Below are positions 54,213-64,000 of a stretch of 64,000 bases of DNA, one piece after another. Positions within the stretch are counted from its first letter, which is position 1; every line of letters begins with the position of its first letter. Source of the DNA: Certhia americana (Eukaryota; Chordata; Aves; Passeriformes; Certhiidae). The stretch spans positions 55,308,683-55,372,682 of the forward strand of contig CM031857.1 in NCBI GenBank assembly GCA_018697195.1, in the 5' to 3' direction. A model generated the notes under the pieces. It was not told where the DNA came from. It made no database searches and worked only from the letters and a program-made list of their open reading frames with translations. The position numbers and the translations under genes were made by a program.

Positions 54213-54388
54213 ACACAGAATCATTTAGGTTGGAAAAGACTTGTAAATCATTGAGTGCAGCCTTTGACTGATGATCACCTTGTAGACCAAAGCATCGAGC
54301 GCCATATCCAGTTGCTTCTTGAACATCTTCCAGGATGCTGACTTCACCACCTCCCTGGGCCATTGCAAGGTTTAACAAACCTTTCTGC
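54213..54388 (-). mobile_element. CR1-type LINE 3' fragment
   Basis: Antisense tail copy: CACAGAATCATTTAGGTTGG then AAAAGACTTG, with CCATATCCAGTTGCTTCTTGA and CTTCACCACCTCCCTGGGC downstream. Diverged from the other copies, so probably another CR1 subfamily. Confidence 0.82.
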
Positions 54389-54492
54389 TGCTAACCCACA
54401 GAAGAGGTAAAGAACTTGAAACATGAATGTTGACTTTTTAAAATGTCAGATTTATTACCTTCCTTAGAAGAGCTGTTCTGGTCTGCAAGTTA

Positions 54493-54960
54493 ATGGACAA
54501 AATAAGGCTTATTTGGATTTTCATATTGTATGTGCTTAAAAAAAGGATTTCTGATGACAATCCCTACAAATTGAAATTCAAGTTAGATTTTCTCTTCTCA
54601 TATACTACCTTTTTACAACTACCTCTGAAAACCTTAGTTTTACTACTCCTGCTACCCCTAGCTCTTCCTGCTATAGTACAGAAACTCTACTGTATACATA
54701 CATATAAACCTGTACTTATGTACAGACACAGAATCACAGAAATTAAAGCACTGGGCAAATGTAAAAGCTGCCATTTGAACTTATACTCCCTAGCAGTAAC
54801 TCCAGTCAAGCAATGTTCTGCACTCAAATGTGAAGGGGATTTTTCCATGGCCTTCAGACCAGCTCAGAATGAGTATCTTAAGCATGGCGGGAGAAAAGGG
54901 AAAACTACAAGCTCCACTTCAAAATTAAATCTAGAGGTCCTTAAACCCCACCTATTTTAA
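54493..54960 (+). CDS. Unrecognised 155-codon ORF convergent with GPALPP1 (low confidence)
   Basis: Starts at an ATG and ends TAA. It has a hydrophobic stretch, LPLKTLVLLLLLPLALPAIV, near residues 43-62, which could be a membrane anchor, and a basic, Ser/Thr-rich C-terminal end. It lies about 170 bp from the inferred GPALPP1 transcript end on the opposite strand. I recognise no family. The leucine run comes from a CTACTCCTGCTACC-type low-complexity tract, which lowers confidence. Confidence 0.15.
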   Translation: MDKIRLIWIFILYVLKKRISDDNPYKLKFKLDFLFSYTTFLQLPLKTLVLLLLLPLALPAIVQKLYCIHTYKPVLMYRHRITEIKALGKCKSCHLNLYSLAVTPVKQCSALKCEGDFSMAFRPAQNEYLKHGGRKGKTTSSTSKLNLEVLKPHLF

Positions 54961-55129
54961 TTAATTATTTTTATGCTAACAACAAAAAATATACATATCA
55001 AAGTTTTAAAGTCAGAAATTTATATATCTTTTTATACCAGGACTTTCCTTTACTAGTTTAGTTTTAGTGCAGATGATCCTCCCTATGAGAGTATTTACAG
55101 ACAAGGAAAAATAGTTAAACATCAGGATA

Positions 55130-55226
55130 TTTATTTTGCATACAAATATTTACAGAAAAATACTTACAAAAATTAAGTATTCAAATTTTAATTGACTTCA
55201 CATCAAAAAAGCTTAAAGCTTTCATC
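55130..55226 (-). other. GPALPP1: GPALPP1 3' untranslated region with poly(A) signal
   Basis: AATAAA on the minus strand at 55130-55135, about 92 nt after the stop. A short 3' UTR is plausible; longer forms are possible. Confidence 0.55.
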
Positions 55227-55445
55227 TTATAAAAACATATTGCCTTTACTGTGCTCAAATTTACTGTTCAGATCTCTGGATTTTCTTATAAGAGCTTTCT
55301 TTTGTGCTTCATCAAAACGATTGACTTTGAGATCCTGCTCTCGGTCAAATGGCCTTCTTTCCTGAGATTTGCTCTTTTCTTCAGATGCTTTGCTCTTCAG
55401 CTTTTTCTGGTGGATGTCCATGAGAGACTCTGACCTCTTTGACTC
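55227..55445 (-). CDS. GPALPP1: GPALPP1 last coding exon
   Basis: Acceptor CCAG, then 72 residues and a TAA stop. The peptide begins ESKRSESLMDIHQKKLKSKA, contains RFDEAQKKALIRKSRDLNSK and ends SKGNMFL, the conserved C-terminus of GPALPP1 (KIAA1704). This is the end of the DUF3752 region; it is strongly basic and probably helical. GPALPP1 is a nuclear protein of poorly known function named for repeated GPALPP motifs in its N-terminal half. Coding exons visible, right to left: 61073-61181, 58396-58530, 58001-58165, 57475-57573, 55227-55445, together about 241 residues of roughly 340. All joins are in phase. The N-terminal exons with further GPALPP motifs were not found and should lie beyond base 64000. 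Confidence 0.96.
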   Translation of the reverse strand, partial: ESKRSESLMDIHQKKLKSKASEEKSKSQERRPFDREQDLKVNRFDEAQKKALIRKSRDLNSKFEHSKGNMFL

Positions 55446-57474
55446 CTGGAAAAAATGAGGAGAAGGAGGAAGTAAAGCATTAAAGAACATCAACGACAAC
55501 ATACAGAAAATCCAAATGGAAAGATTGAAGTCAGGAAGGCTAAAAATTCCAGAAAAAGAAGACAGCTCAGTAACTGGAATAGAATGATAAATTCAGCATA
55601 CATGGAGTAGAAAGTGTGAGAAATCTTGTCTAGGCTAAAATACTAATAAATCACTGAGGTAGATGGCAATAATGTTGTAGATAGCCATGATGTTGAAACT
55701 CTGCAGACAACGCGGATAAATTATAAACATAATGCAAAAGAAATATAAAAGTTGCTCTGACATTATTGGCAGAATGAAGACATCATGTCAAAAGAAATAT
55801 CACAAAGTACAGGCCTAGTTTCCTATGCACATCCCCTAAGCACCTGGATTTGGTCTCTGCTAGGGGGCAGGAACAAGCTAGACACACTTTTAATCTTTCA
55901 TACACTACGGTGGGATTTTAAATGCGTGCTCCTAACTTTGAATCATCTGTTGAAAGCCCACAGGACAAAGTCACAGGTTTGAGCTGGAGCATGTGTTTTT
56001 CCAACTCAAGGGCTTTAGCTGCGTTTCTCAGACAGCATGATCCAGCTCAAACACAACACATCTGCTGATTTCGCACAGGAGCAGGATTAGCCCTCACAAG
56101 ACCATGACACAAGACCTCATTTACTCAGATACAATGCATTTGTGTATCCAAACCAATTCTCTCATCAAAAAGTGCAGAAGTTGAGCAGCTCTGTTTTCTG
56201 ATGATTTTCCTTCACTTCCTGTGCAAACACTTACTACATCACACATGCAAATAATAGCTTATGCATGAGTTAAGAAAAGATTCTCATGGAAAGTAGTCAA
56301 TGTTTATTCATGATGAATGTCACATCAGCATTGAAAGAAGAAACTGCTTTAAGAATTAAATCTGTTCTAGTGAAGTATCCTTGGTAAATTTCAGTGGAGA
56401 AAGAAATAGAAAAGAATAGAAGAAAAAACTTCAAAAGAAAAATACCTACAACAACCACCTGAAAATCAGAAAAGAGGTGATTTAACGAAAAGAACAAACG
56501 AACAACAAAACAACCCAACAAACGTTGTTCTTAAACTTGGAGACAACTCCATGAATCTTAGAAACAGCAAAGGCCTGTGTATGTTTTATTCCAAAAATGG
56601 CAGAGAGCAAAACTCAATTTCACATGAAAATTCTTCTACTATATTCATAGTGACAGTAAAACAGACGCTAAAGACAGAATACTAATAGATCTGGATTTGC
56701 AAGTCTCTTATTCATGAGAAACATATGATTTAATGAACTACAAATAAATTCTCAGAACTGCCAGATAAACATGTAAAATAAGCCAAAGTTGTGATTCTCA
56801 GGCTAATTGTCCTCTCAAGGGACAATACAGCCTTCCATAAGAGTTCAGGCCCTACATCAGGGAAGAACTGGAAGTAAGAGCTGTAAGGCAGTGGTCTATA
56901 CACTCGGAGGGACAGGGCTGACAGACAGAAAAGTGAGAGCAAATTTGATATGGAATTCAGATTTCTATAATCAACATCTGTCTGTGAAAATTATCTACTC
57001 TCGTAGAGATTGAGAAAAACTACATGTAATGAAGTTACTGTAGTGAGTAGTTAATAGAATTAATGACAGAGGGTAATTAATGCAGTGACCTGCTAAACTC
57101 TTCAAGCCTCTTTTAGGTTAGCGCATACGTTGGCCTAAAAGCTAAACTTGTACTTGGGATGTCAGTAATTTGGTGAAGGAAGGTAATATTTGAATTAAGG
57201 TCCCAGCAACATCCTGACATGCGGATGATTGAAGGAAAGCACTGTCTGAGGCAATATACACAAACCCAAATTCTGTCACTTTGGAGAGGACACAATCCTG
57301 CTTTGTTGATGTTAATGCCAAGTGTTCTAATGTCTTGAAACAGCAGTAGGTTTGGGCACTAAAAAGGAAAACTGTAGTGGCATCACCATGGAAACCAGCA
57401 GCACTAGAAATGAGAACCAGAAGAAGAGTGAAGAAATAAAGGAAATAGAGGAAGTATTTTGTGACTGCACTTAC

Positions 57475-57573
57475 ATTGTATGAAGTCACCTGCTCAATAA
57501 GCCTCTTGTCCCTTCCAGATAATACCATTTCTTCATTATCCTTACTGCTTGACTTTTTTGCCTCTTCTCTTTC
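57475..57573 (-). CDS. GPALPP1: GPALPP1 internal coding exon (99 nt)
   Basis: ATCAG acceptor and GTAAGT donor, both phase 0. The 33 residues include EEAKKSSSKDNEEMVLSGRD and KRLIEQVTSYN, matching human RKSSSKKDEEHILSGRDKRL. Part of the DUF3752 region, lysine/serine rich. Followed in the transcript by the last exon after a 2.0-kb intron. Confidence 0.95.
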
Positions 57574-58000
57574 CTGATGAGTAGAAGGAAATCACATGCT
57601 ATAGCAATCAGAATGCCTGAAGTAAAAAGCAAGTAAATCTATATCTACTTTAATTAAATCTGGAGGGTAAAGGCCATGATAGAGGCCATCAGATATTTTC
57701 TGCTCAGCTTGATAGAAGAAGAAACTGGACATGCTAATTGGAAAGTCAATGAGCTGACACAGAGTATCTGACTGCTGCAAAAAGAGAGCAGAAATAAATG
57801 CATATCAATGATATTTAATGTTATTACTCCATTGCCTTTATCTTTAAGCCTGAATTAGTAAATTTTGATAACAAAGAAAAATATGGAAAAGAAAATTTAT
57901 TACTGAACAACCCACAGTATCTTTACTTTGTTTTCACAGAACATCAGTAACACCTACTGCCTGCAAGTGTATATGAATGCATAAATAAATAAATGCTCAC

Positions 58001-58165
58001 CTTGGCTTTTCTTTCTCTGTCAGCTGGAGTATCTGTCCAAACAGATCTATCACCTGATTTGTCATCAGCTCGTCTCTTGAATGTTCTTGGGCCAAATCCA
58101 AAGCTTTTCAACTCAGGTGGAAGCTCTGTCATCCATGACTCCCTGGTAACTTGTTTGGGTTCATC
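58001..58165 (-). CDS. GPALPP1: GPALPP1 internal coding exon (165 nt)
   Basis: TGCAAAG acceptor and GTGAGC donor, phase 0 at both ends. It encodes 55 residues with the most conserved stretch of the family: RESWMTELPPELKSFGFGPR, then TFKRRADDKSGDRSVWTD and TPADRERKAK. This is the DUF3752 core. Intron to the previous exon is only 230 nt. Confidence 0.96.
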
Positions 58166-58395
58166 CTTTGCAAAAGAAATAGGGGTGGAGGGAAGAGTGA
58201 AAAAAGCATAATCAAAAATTACTCTCTGAATCTCTTGGCTTCCACCAGAAATCATACACTTTTTTCTTTGTGTTAACACCTGCACACACATAGCATCCCG
58301 CGTAGGACTGCAGCCAGGTTTACACAGAAACAGGCGAAGAGAAAGACAAATAAACTCCAGCAACAAAATACTAGAAATGAAGCAATCCAACTTAC

Positions 58396-58530
58396 ACTGT
58401 CTGCTGAAGTAAGCTTTTCTTTCATTCTCTGAGCTCTGCGTTCAAACTCTTTAGCCACGTCAGATTCCACTGGTCCTTTTGCAGGCATTGGGCCTATAAA
58501 ATTGTCTTCGTCCTCGCTGCTATCTGTCAG
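58396..58530 (-). CDS. GPALPP1: GPALPP1 internal coding exon (135 nt)
   Basis: GGAAG acceptor, GTAAGT donor, phase 0. 45 residues: LTDSSEDEDNFIGPMPAKGP, then VESDVAKEFERRAQRMKEKL and TSADS. It contains the acidic SSEDED tract and the family GPMPAKGP motif. The phase of the upstream exon (ends in a complete CAG codon) supports this acceptor over an alternative CAG eight bases further in. Confidence 0.94.
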
Positions 58531-59091
58531 CTTCCAAAAATAAAACATTTCTTTCAAACATAGTGTTAAGAGCATCACGAAACACTTTAGTTTTATAAAA
58601 TTAGAATGGCTTTGTCTAGAAGGGCATATAAACCAAACACAACACATCTCCCGGACAGATTAGAACTCCAGATTAGACCTGTTCTAGCACTTGAACATGG
58701 ACGCTTCATCTCCATTTTGCCAAAAGCAGCATCTCTTGTCTGAGGCAAGACTGCTGGTAAAGGCAGTGGCAGCACACAAAGCCCTGCTACTTTACATTGC
58801 TCTACATGCAGCCACGCAGCCTCTGTGGCTGTGGGTAAATTTGGAACACACAAGCACACAAATTCCATATTTTGGGCTTTACCATCACTAGCAACATTTG
58901 GATGCATTTCCCTAATAAGGATCACAATTTCACACTGCAAGAACTGTCTTGAGCTCAGATTATGTAAGGATGCCAGAAATATTAAAGTGCAAGGTAGGCT
59001 ACCAGGGCACACATGATGCTACGCCCCTGTTTGTACAGCATCTCCAACTAATCCCTTGGCTCTCATTTACTTCTTTGACCCCTCATGGACC

Positions 59092-59300
59092 CCTTCAGGA
59101 AGAATTTCTTCACTGCAAGGGTTATCAAGCATTGGAATAGGCTGCCAAGGAAGTGGTGGAGTCACCATTCCTGCAAGTGTTCAGAAAGTGACTGGATGTG
59201 GTACTTAGAGCCATGGTCTAGTTGACAAGGTGGTGATGGGTCAAAGGTTGGACTCAATGATCTTGGAAGTCTTTTCCAACTTAATGATTCCATGGTTCTG
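59092..59300 (+). mobile_element. CR1-type LINE 3' fragment in a GPALPP1 intron
   Basis: Sense-oriented tail with AAGAATTTCTTCACTGCAAG, GGTTATCAAGCATTGGAATA, CACCATTCCTGCAAGTGTTC, GGACTCAATGATCTTGGA and a TTAATGATTCCATGG end. Lies in the 2.5-kb intron 58531-61072. Confidence 0.9.
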
Positions 59301-61072
59301 ACATTGCATTCTAAGCAATTTTTTTGGAGAAGGGCTAAAAAAAATAAGTTTGTTAGGGAATAGATGCCAATAAAAATCTTCCTCGTTGCCAGGGGTTGTA
59401 CAGAAAGCTCACTGGTGCCTCCCTCCAAGTTTAAACAGTTTGGATGTGGATGGAAGATAAATTAGATGGAAAATGGTGATGCCACAGTGCCCAGGGAGGA
59501 AAGCTAAGGTGCTCAGTATCTACAAAAGTGCAAAGATTTCGCTACAGTCTGACTGTGCGTGATAAAGCAAAGGGAGTAGGATGACAAGGCTGTGTAGCCA
59601 AGAAACACAAAGCACTACTTGAGAATACACAAGGTGGTGAGTCATTAGATTCACTAAGGCAAAGTGAAGAGTCAGCATGACTCTAAAGATGTACTTAAAT
59701 ACAAAATAATTAAATAAATTTATTAAAAAGCCAACGAAGAAATTACTCATATTCAAAATACTCATAAGAAAAAGAGTATTATTAGGAAGAGGCAATAAAA
59801 GGATAATTATTAGGAAGAGAAAAAATGTAAGTTCTGTAATACCTGTAAAAAAGCTGATGCTAGAAGATATATTTGTAAGAAAAGAGACATTTTTGTTTGC
59901 AAAATATAAAAGCAGACCAGTTTTGACATCTCTGCCTCAAGAGATTTGTCACTATGATAAATTGCTTAATCGTTATTTGGAGTTATAAGACGATGAGTAC
60001 CTCAGAAGTGTCAGATAATCTTTCTGCACGACGAATTACAACACCACTCACTGCAGGAGGCTGGAGAATTACATGCTTTGCAACTACTAACCAAAAAAGT
60101 GAAGTTTCAGAGCAGCCTTTGCATTCTTCCTTCCTAGCATGTCTAGCATCTCCCATAGTGTCTGGGAGTTAAATGTAAAAAAATAAGTATTTTAAAAATA
60201 AACAGAATAACCATTAATTCTCCCATGGAATTAATATTCAGTTTAGCATAGCATGAAAGAGATTCACTTGCCTAAGCCCTGGTATCCAGCACCATTTTTG
60301 GTGTATTAGGGTCTCCTGCCTGGCTTAAGAGGTGCTGCTCAAGAAGGGCATGACCTTCTCTAGAAGTGCTACTCCCTACCTGCCAGACCCTTCCACAGGC
60401 AATCTGGATCCCTCAGAAAGGTACTGCAAGCCCATGTTTAGCGAGTTCAGTCTTCCCCATAGCTGTATTTTATCACATGTCTCGTTCCTGAGTGTTCTTT
60501 GGTAGCACATGCATTATTTTGCAACCAGGGATGGCAGACTACAGAACTTCTACCTAGTTTTTACCTAACATAACCAGAAAAGTCAAAAAATATGAACCAA
60601 AAGGGTGTGTCAGTGTCACTGTCCTGCACCACCTCACTCCCAGTTACAGGTATCATCCTGCAATTGCTAAGAACAATTTAGTGACACTATAGTGCCATTC
60701 TTGATTGTATTAATTTGGATAAATTTATTTAATGGTTGTAGCAACAGGTAAACACCTTTAAGGAGGTGAAGACATGTTTTCCGCCTGCAGTGTAGGATGC
60801 CCAGATTGCTTGTGTTCAGTGAGTGCACCATCTATTTAACAGCAAAAACACAACAAACCACACCAATCATTTTGGCTTCTTTTTTTTTTCTTTTTTTTAA
60901 AGGCTTATTTATGCTCCAGTATTTGACTCCAGCAAAAATATGCCAGACACTTTCGGGTCCAAAATTAAACTGCCATCCTGAGAAGTATGTCTGGTAGTCT
61001 CTTTCAGGCTGCAACTTGTTTAACCATTTCAGATAGCTTGTACTAAAATGAAAGGCTTCTCTTTTCACAAAC

Positions 61073-61181
61073 CTGGGGACGAGATTCTGATGAAACAGAT
61101 GGTCCTATGAAACATCTGCTACTCCTGGTGTCTTCTGAAGGTTTCCTAAAGCCAGGTGGTAATGCAGGACCTATAATGGGC
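61073..61181 (-). CDS. GPALPP1: GPALPP1 coding exon with a GPALPP motif
   Basis: 109 nt, acceptor TCAAG, donor GTTTGT. The first base completes an upstream codon (arginine in human), then PIIGPALPPGFRKPSEDTRS and SRCFIGPSVSSESRPQ. The first half matches human RPIIGPALPPGF exactly; the second half diverges and contains IGPSV, a possible decayed extra motif. The GTTTGT donor is weaker than the others. Upstream exons are outside the window. Confidence 0.93.
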
Positions 61182-64000
61182 CTTGACAGTGGGGGGAAAA
61201 AAAAAAAAATCTTGGTTTTTCAGTTGAGAGGGAAAAAATGTAACAGATCAATATGAAAATGAAAGTCAAACATTGATGAGAAGTATGACTTTCCTTTCTC
61301 CTCACGCCTAGTGTGCCCCTGTGCACACATGTGGTAGAAATAACTGAACAGGCGTGTCTCCATTTTCCAGAAGGACCTGTGCAGACAGTTTTGATGCAAA
61401 AAACCCAGGAAAGTTGCAGTATGTAGTCAAGGAAATACAACTTTTTCTTCCCTAGCTTCCTTCACCAGATTCAAGAGCAATGAAAGGTGATAAGACAAAT
61501 ATACACTCCTCCTTCACAATCAACAAACACAATTTTGTTCTTCTTGTCTTGCACCTCAGTTTCATTGTCCTTTAATAAGAAGAAACAATGAACTGCTCTG
61601 ATTTTATTTTACCTTGGAGTGGGTGAGAAGAAAAGTTTTGTGAATCCATGTAACTTCACTGATTTGTTTTTAAGCAGCAGCTCTGCAAGCAATGTTGACT
61701 TAGTTGTCTCCACAAATACAGAAAAGTGAAAATCTTTTTCCAGTGATGAAAAAAATACTAGAAACTGCGCTCAAAGAAACTGTGCTTGCTGTATTGAAAG
61801 TCTTTTGAATTTGAGTTCCTCTTAATAATCCACCTTAATATTCTTGAAAGCTAATAAAAACTAATTCAAACCCCAAACAGCTGTCACCTGAAGACATAAC
61901 CAAGTGACAGTATCCTCCCAACACAACAGCAGACTGTTTATTATGACCTTCAGTTGCAAGCTTTAGGTGATCAAAAGTAACAACACCTGAACTGAATTTG
62001 CTAATTATGGCCTTTACTCAATCCCATATAATCTAATCAGTACAGCCCTGCTGTACTGATGATATTGTCAGGGTTTAAAGAGGGGAAATAAAAGACACAA
62101 ATTCTCACTGAAGAACCAACCACAGATATAAAGACATGAGCAATAAATATGAGCTCAAGCACAGATAAGGGCACTGGTGGGATTTTAAACCCAGGAAAGA
62201 AGTCTGGGTTAAGTTTGAAGCTCCACCCCCACCTAGCTGCTGCAGTTTTATCTTCCTTCCTTTCTGACTACTTTCTTGTTAAGACCATGTTTTAAATCCC
62301 TAATGTAATTTAAAGAGATTGATTTTAAATTTACACAGATACAGCCAAAAATCCCCTTTTATTTTAGTATACAAGTACCTTTATTCTGCATAGAGAGACA
62401 GATAAACCAAATTATATAAAAAGCTCTCTACTAAAATATATATGAACATCTCTGTTGAGAGCTGTATCTGTGCAACCCGTGAAAAAGCATCAATCTCAAA
62501 TGGTCTGTCTTGATTCTGTCATAGCTCAAAGGCTGTTTGGGGAACAGAAAAGTAGTTCTCATATTCATTCTTCCCATGCTTTCCACTTTTTATGCTTTTT
62601 TTCTCCCCCACATGAACATCTCTTCAGTCTTTCCTCAGCAGTAACAGGTGCCATGATCTCCTTGACAGTTTCCTGCATGTCCAAAGGGTCTCTGAACAGG
62701 TGAATTGAATCTAAATACTGATAATATTTTAACTCTGATAATATATTTACTCTAATATTAACTACTAATAAATAACTGGTAAACACATTTTACTGGTGTA
62801 GGCAACTCCAGTACCTTACATGTCAAAAAACCCCCCCAAACTTATGGACTAAGTGTTAATTTAAGGAATATTGATTGCATTTCATATATGGCAAAGACTG
62901 TTCTCCCATTGTTGGATTTGGAAGTCCTTCCTAATACACATTTCAAGATGTGTGTTTCAGTATTCTTCTGGTGTACAACATAAAATTTTTTAAGATCACC
63001 TTCGCTTTTGATGTGTGAACACTTCAGAAATATTTATGAGTGCTGCACTTCTGTCTAACATTGATAAACAGTAATATAATCTTCAAAGTTGAAGGAAATC
63101 TTTTCACATATATATTCTATGCTGGAATGATTCAAACCATTTTCAACAAGCTGCAGATTGCCACACGAGCTGTCCCTAATCATGAACATGTTGCTTTGAC
63201 AAGTCTGGAAAAGATGTAAGAGAATAAAAGCTTTTCTAAAAGAATGAGCATGTCACACAGAACTGATAAACAGCCTGTCCACACACTGAAACAAACGACC
63301 TGCGTTTGTTTCAATTATTCATGGTTTAGTTGGCAGCTGGCAATCTGCTCAAGGCTAAAGGCAGTGCAGCAGGCAGACAGCAGCATCATGTCTGTGCCCT
63401 GCACAGCCTACATGCCTCCCAGGCTCCCAGGTGTGCGGGGGTGGAAGACAGACAAGGCTCTTCCCACACATCACACCGTTCCCACCTATTCAGGGAATCA
63501 GGCTGGGTGCAAAACAGCTCTCCTCAATCTGCTTTCTCAGTGCGTGCTAGGAGCAATTGTGTGGTGAGGTAGGGAAAAACAATAGAGCGAGTGCCAAGTG
63601 CCTCCGACTGCTTTAATCTATCACAGACAGAGAGCAGACTCCTGCAACAATGTCACAGAATCACAGAATATTCTGAATTGGAAGGGAATCACAGGGATCA
63701 TCAAGTCCAACTCTTGCGTGAATGGCCCCATCTCTTCCATTTTACCATGAGTATTTATGTCAAAAATCAAGAAGGCAAGAAGGCTACCTCTGCTAATGTT
63801 AGAAATTAGAAGCATTTTTTAAAAATTAGAGAATATATTATTGTTAATGACCTGCTAAATGTTATAATTAAAATAATACTCTGTGCATATCAAACACAAG
63901 AAAAAGGGAAAAATATTACTAGTTTGTGGGGTCATCAAAGCACCAAATGATCCCGCTGAGCATGATACCCACAACTACAAGAGCTTTTTGATTACAGCAA
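61182..64000 (-). other. GPALPP1: GPALPP1 intron (partial)
   Basis: AT-rich DNA with a short CR1 end (63652-63735) and no GPALPP-encoding exon that I could find on the minus strand. A short minus-strand frame near 62565-62710 has protein-like composition but is unrecognised. Confidence 0.55.
63652..63735 (-). mobile_element. Short CR1-type 3' end fragment
   Basis: Contains CACAGAATCACAGAATATTC, GAATTGGAAGGGAATCACAG and ATCATCAAGTCCAACTCTTG, the usual 3' terminus of bird CR1 copies read in reverse. Only about 85 bp is left. Confidence 0.8.

Larger units (their letters stand above)
51711..55129. other. Intergenic DNA downstream of GPALPP1
   Basis: AT-rich sequence with a three-unit direct repeat at 53529-53588, a CR1 tail (54213-54388) and an unrecognised 155-codon plus-strand ORF (54493-54960). 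Otherwise nothing recognised. Confidence 0.55.

Overview
This is vertebrate nuclear DNA, almost certainly from a bird and probably a neoavian or songbird lineage. Genes are split into short exons with GT/AG borders. About ten CR1 LINE 3' fragments are scattered through the window, and there are ERV solo LTRs of types familiar from songbird genomes. I see no bacterial operon, CRISPR array or phage structure. The order GPALPP1 - GTF2F2 with KCTD4 nested antisense matches the conserved block on human 13q14.

Layout, left to right. Bases 1-20237 lie in a GTF2F2 intron (minus-strand gene). This stretch holds a solo LTR (1460-1941), the intronless KCTD4 coding region on the plus strand (6729-7502), two CR1 fragments, and one unexplained same-strand 100-codon ORF (12683-12985). 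From 20238 to 35786 lie five GTF2F2 coding exons on the minus strand: an unexpected in-frame 39-nt exon (20238-20276), a 145-nt exon (27024-27168), a 19-nt microexon (28720-28738), a 74-nt exon (29228-29301), and the first coding exon (35721-35786), which sits in a CpG island. A solo LTR (27842-28580) lies in the intron between the microexon and the 145-nt exon. The later GTF2F2 exons (linker and winged-helix region of RAP30) were not found and probably lie to the left of the window.

From about 36 to 55 kb is intergenic DNA with a cluster of CR1 fragments (36.0-38.6 kb), one compact LTR (48965-49280), and a composite element. The composite has a CpG-rich block, about 15 copies of a roughly 36-bp minisatellite (50983-51537), and an LTR 3' end (to 51710). 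From 55130 to 61181 are the last five coding exons of GPALPP1 on the minus strand; its earlier exons lie to the right of the window.

The named genes do not form a pathway. GTF2F2 encodes the small subunit of general factor TFIIF, GPALPP1 a poorly characterised nuclear DUF3752 protein, and KCTD4 a BTB/T1-domain protein using a GTF2F2 intron as its locus. The observations most worth checking are the 39-nt in-frame GTF2F2 exon, the minisatellite grown inside an LTR, and a few unrecognised ORFs.
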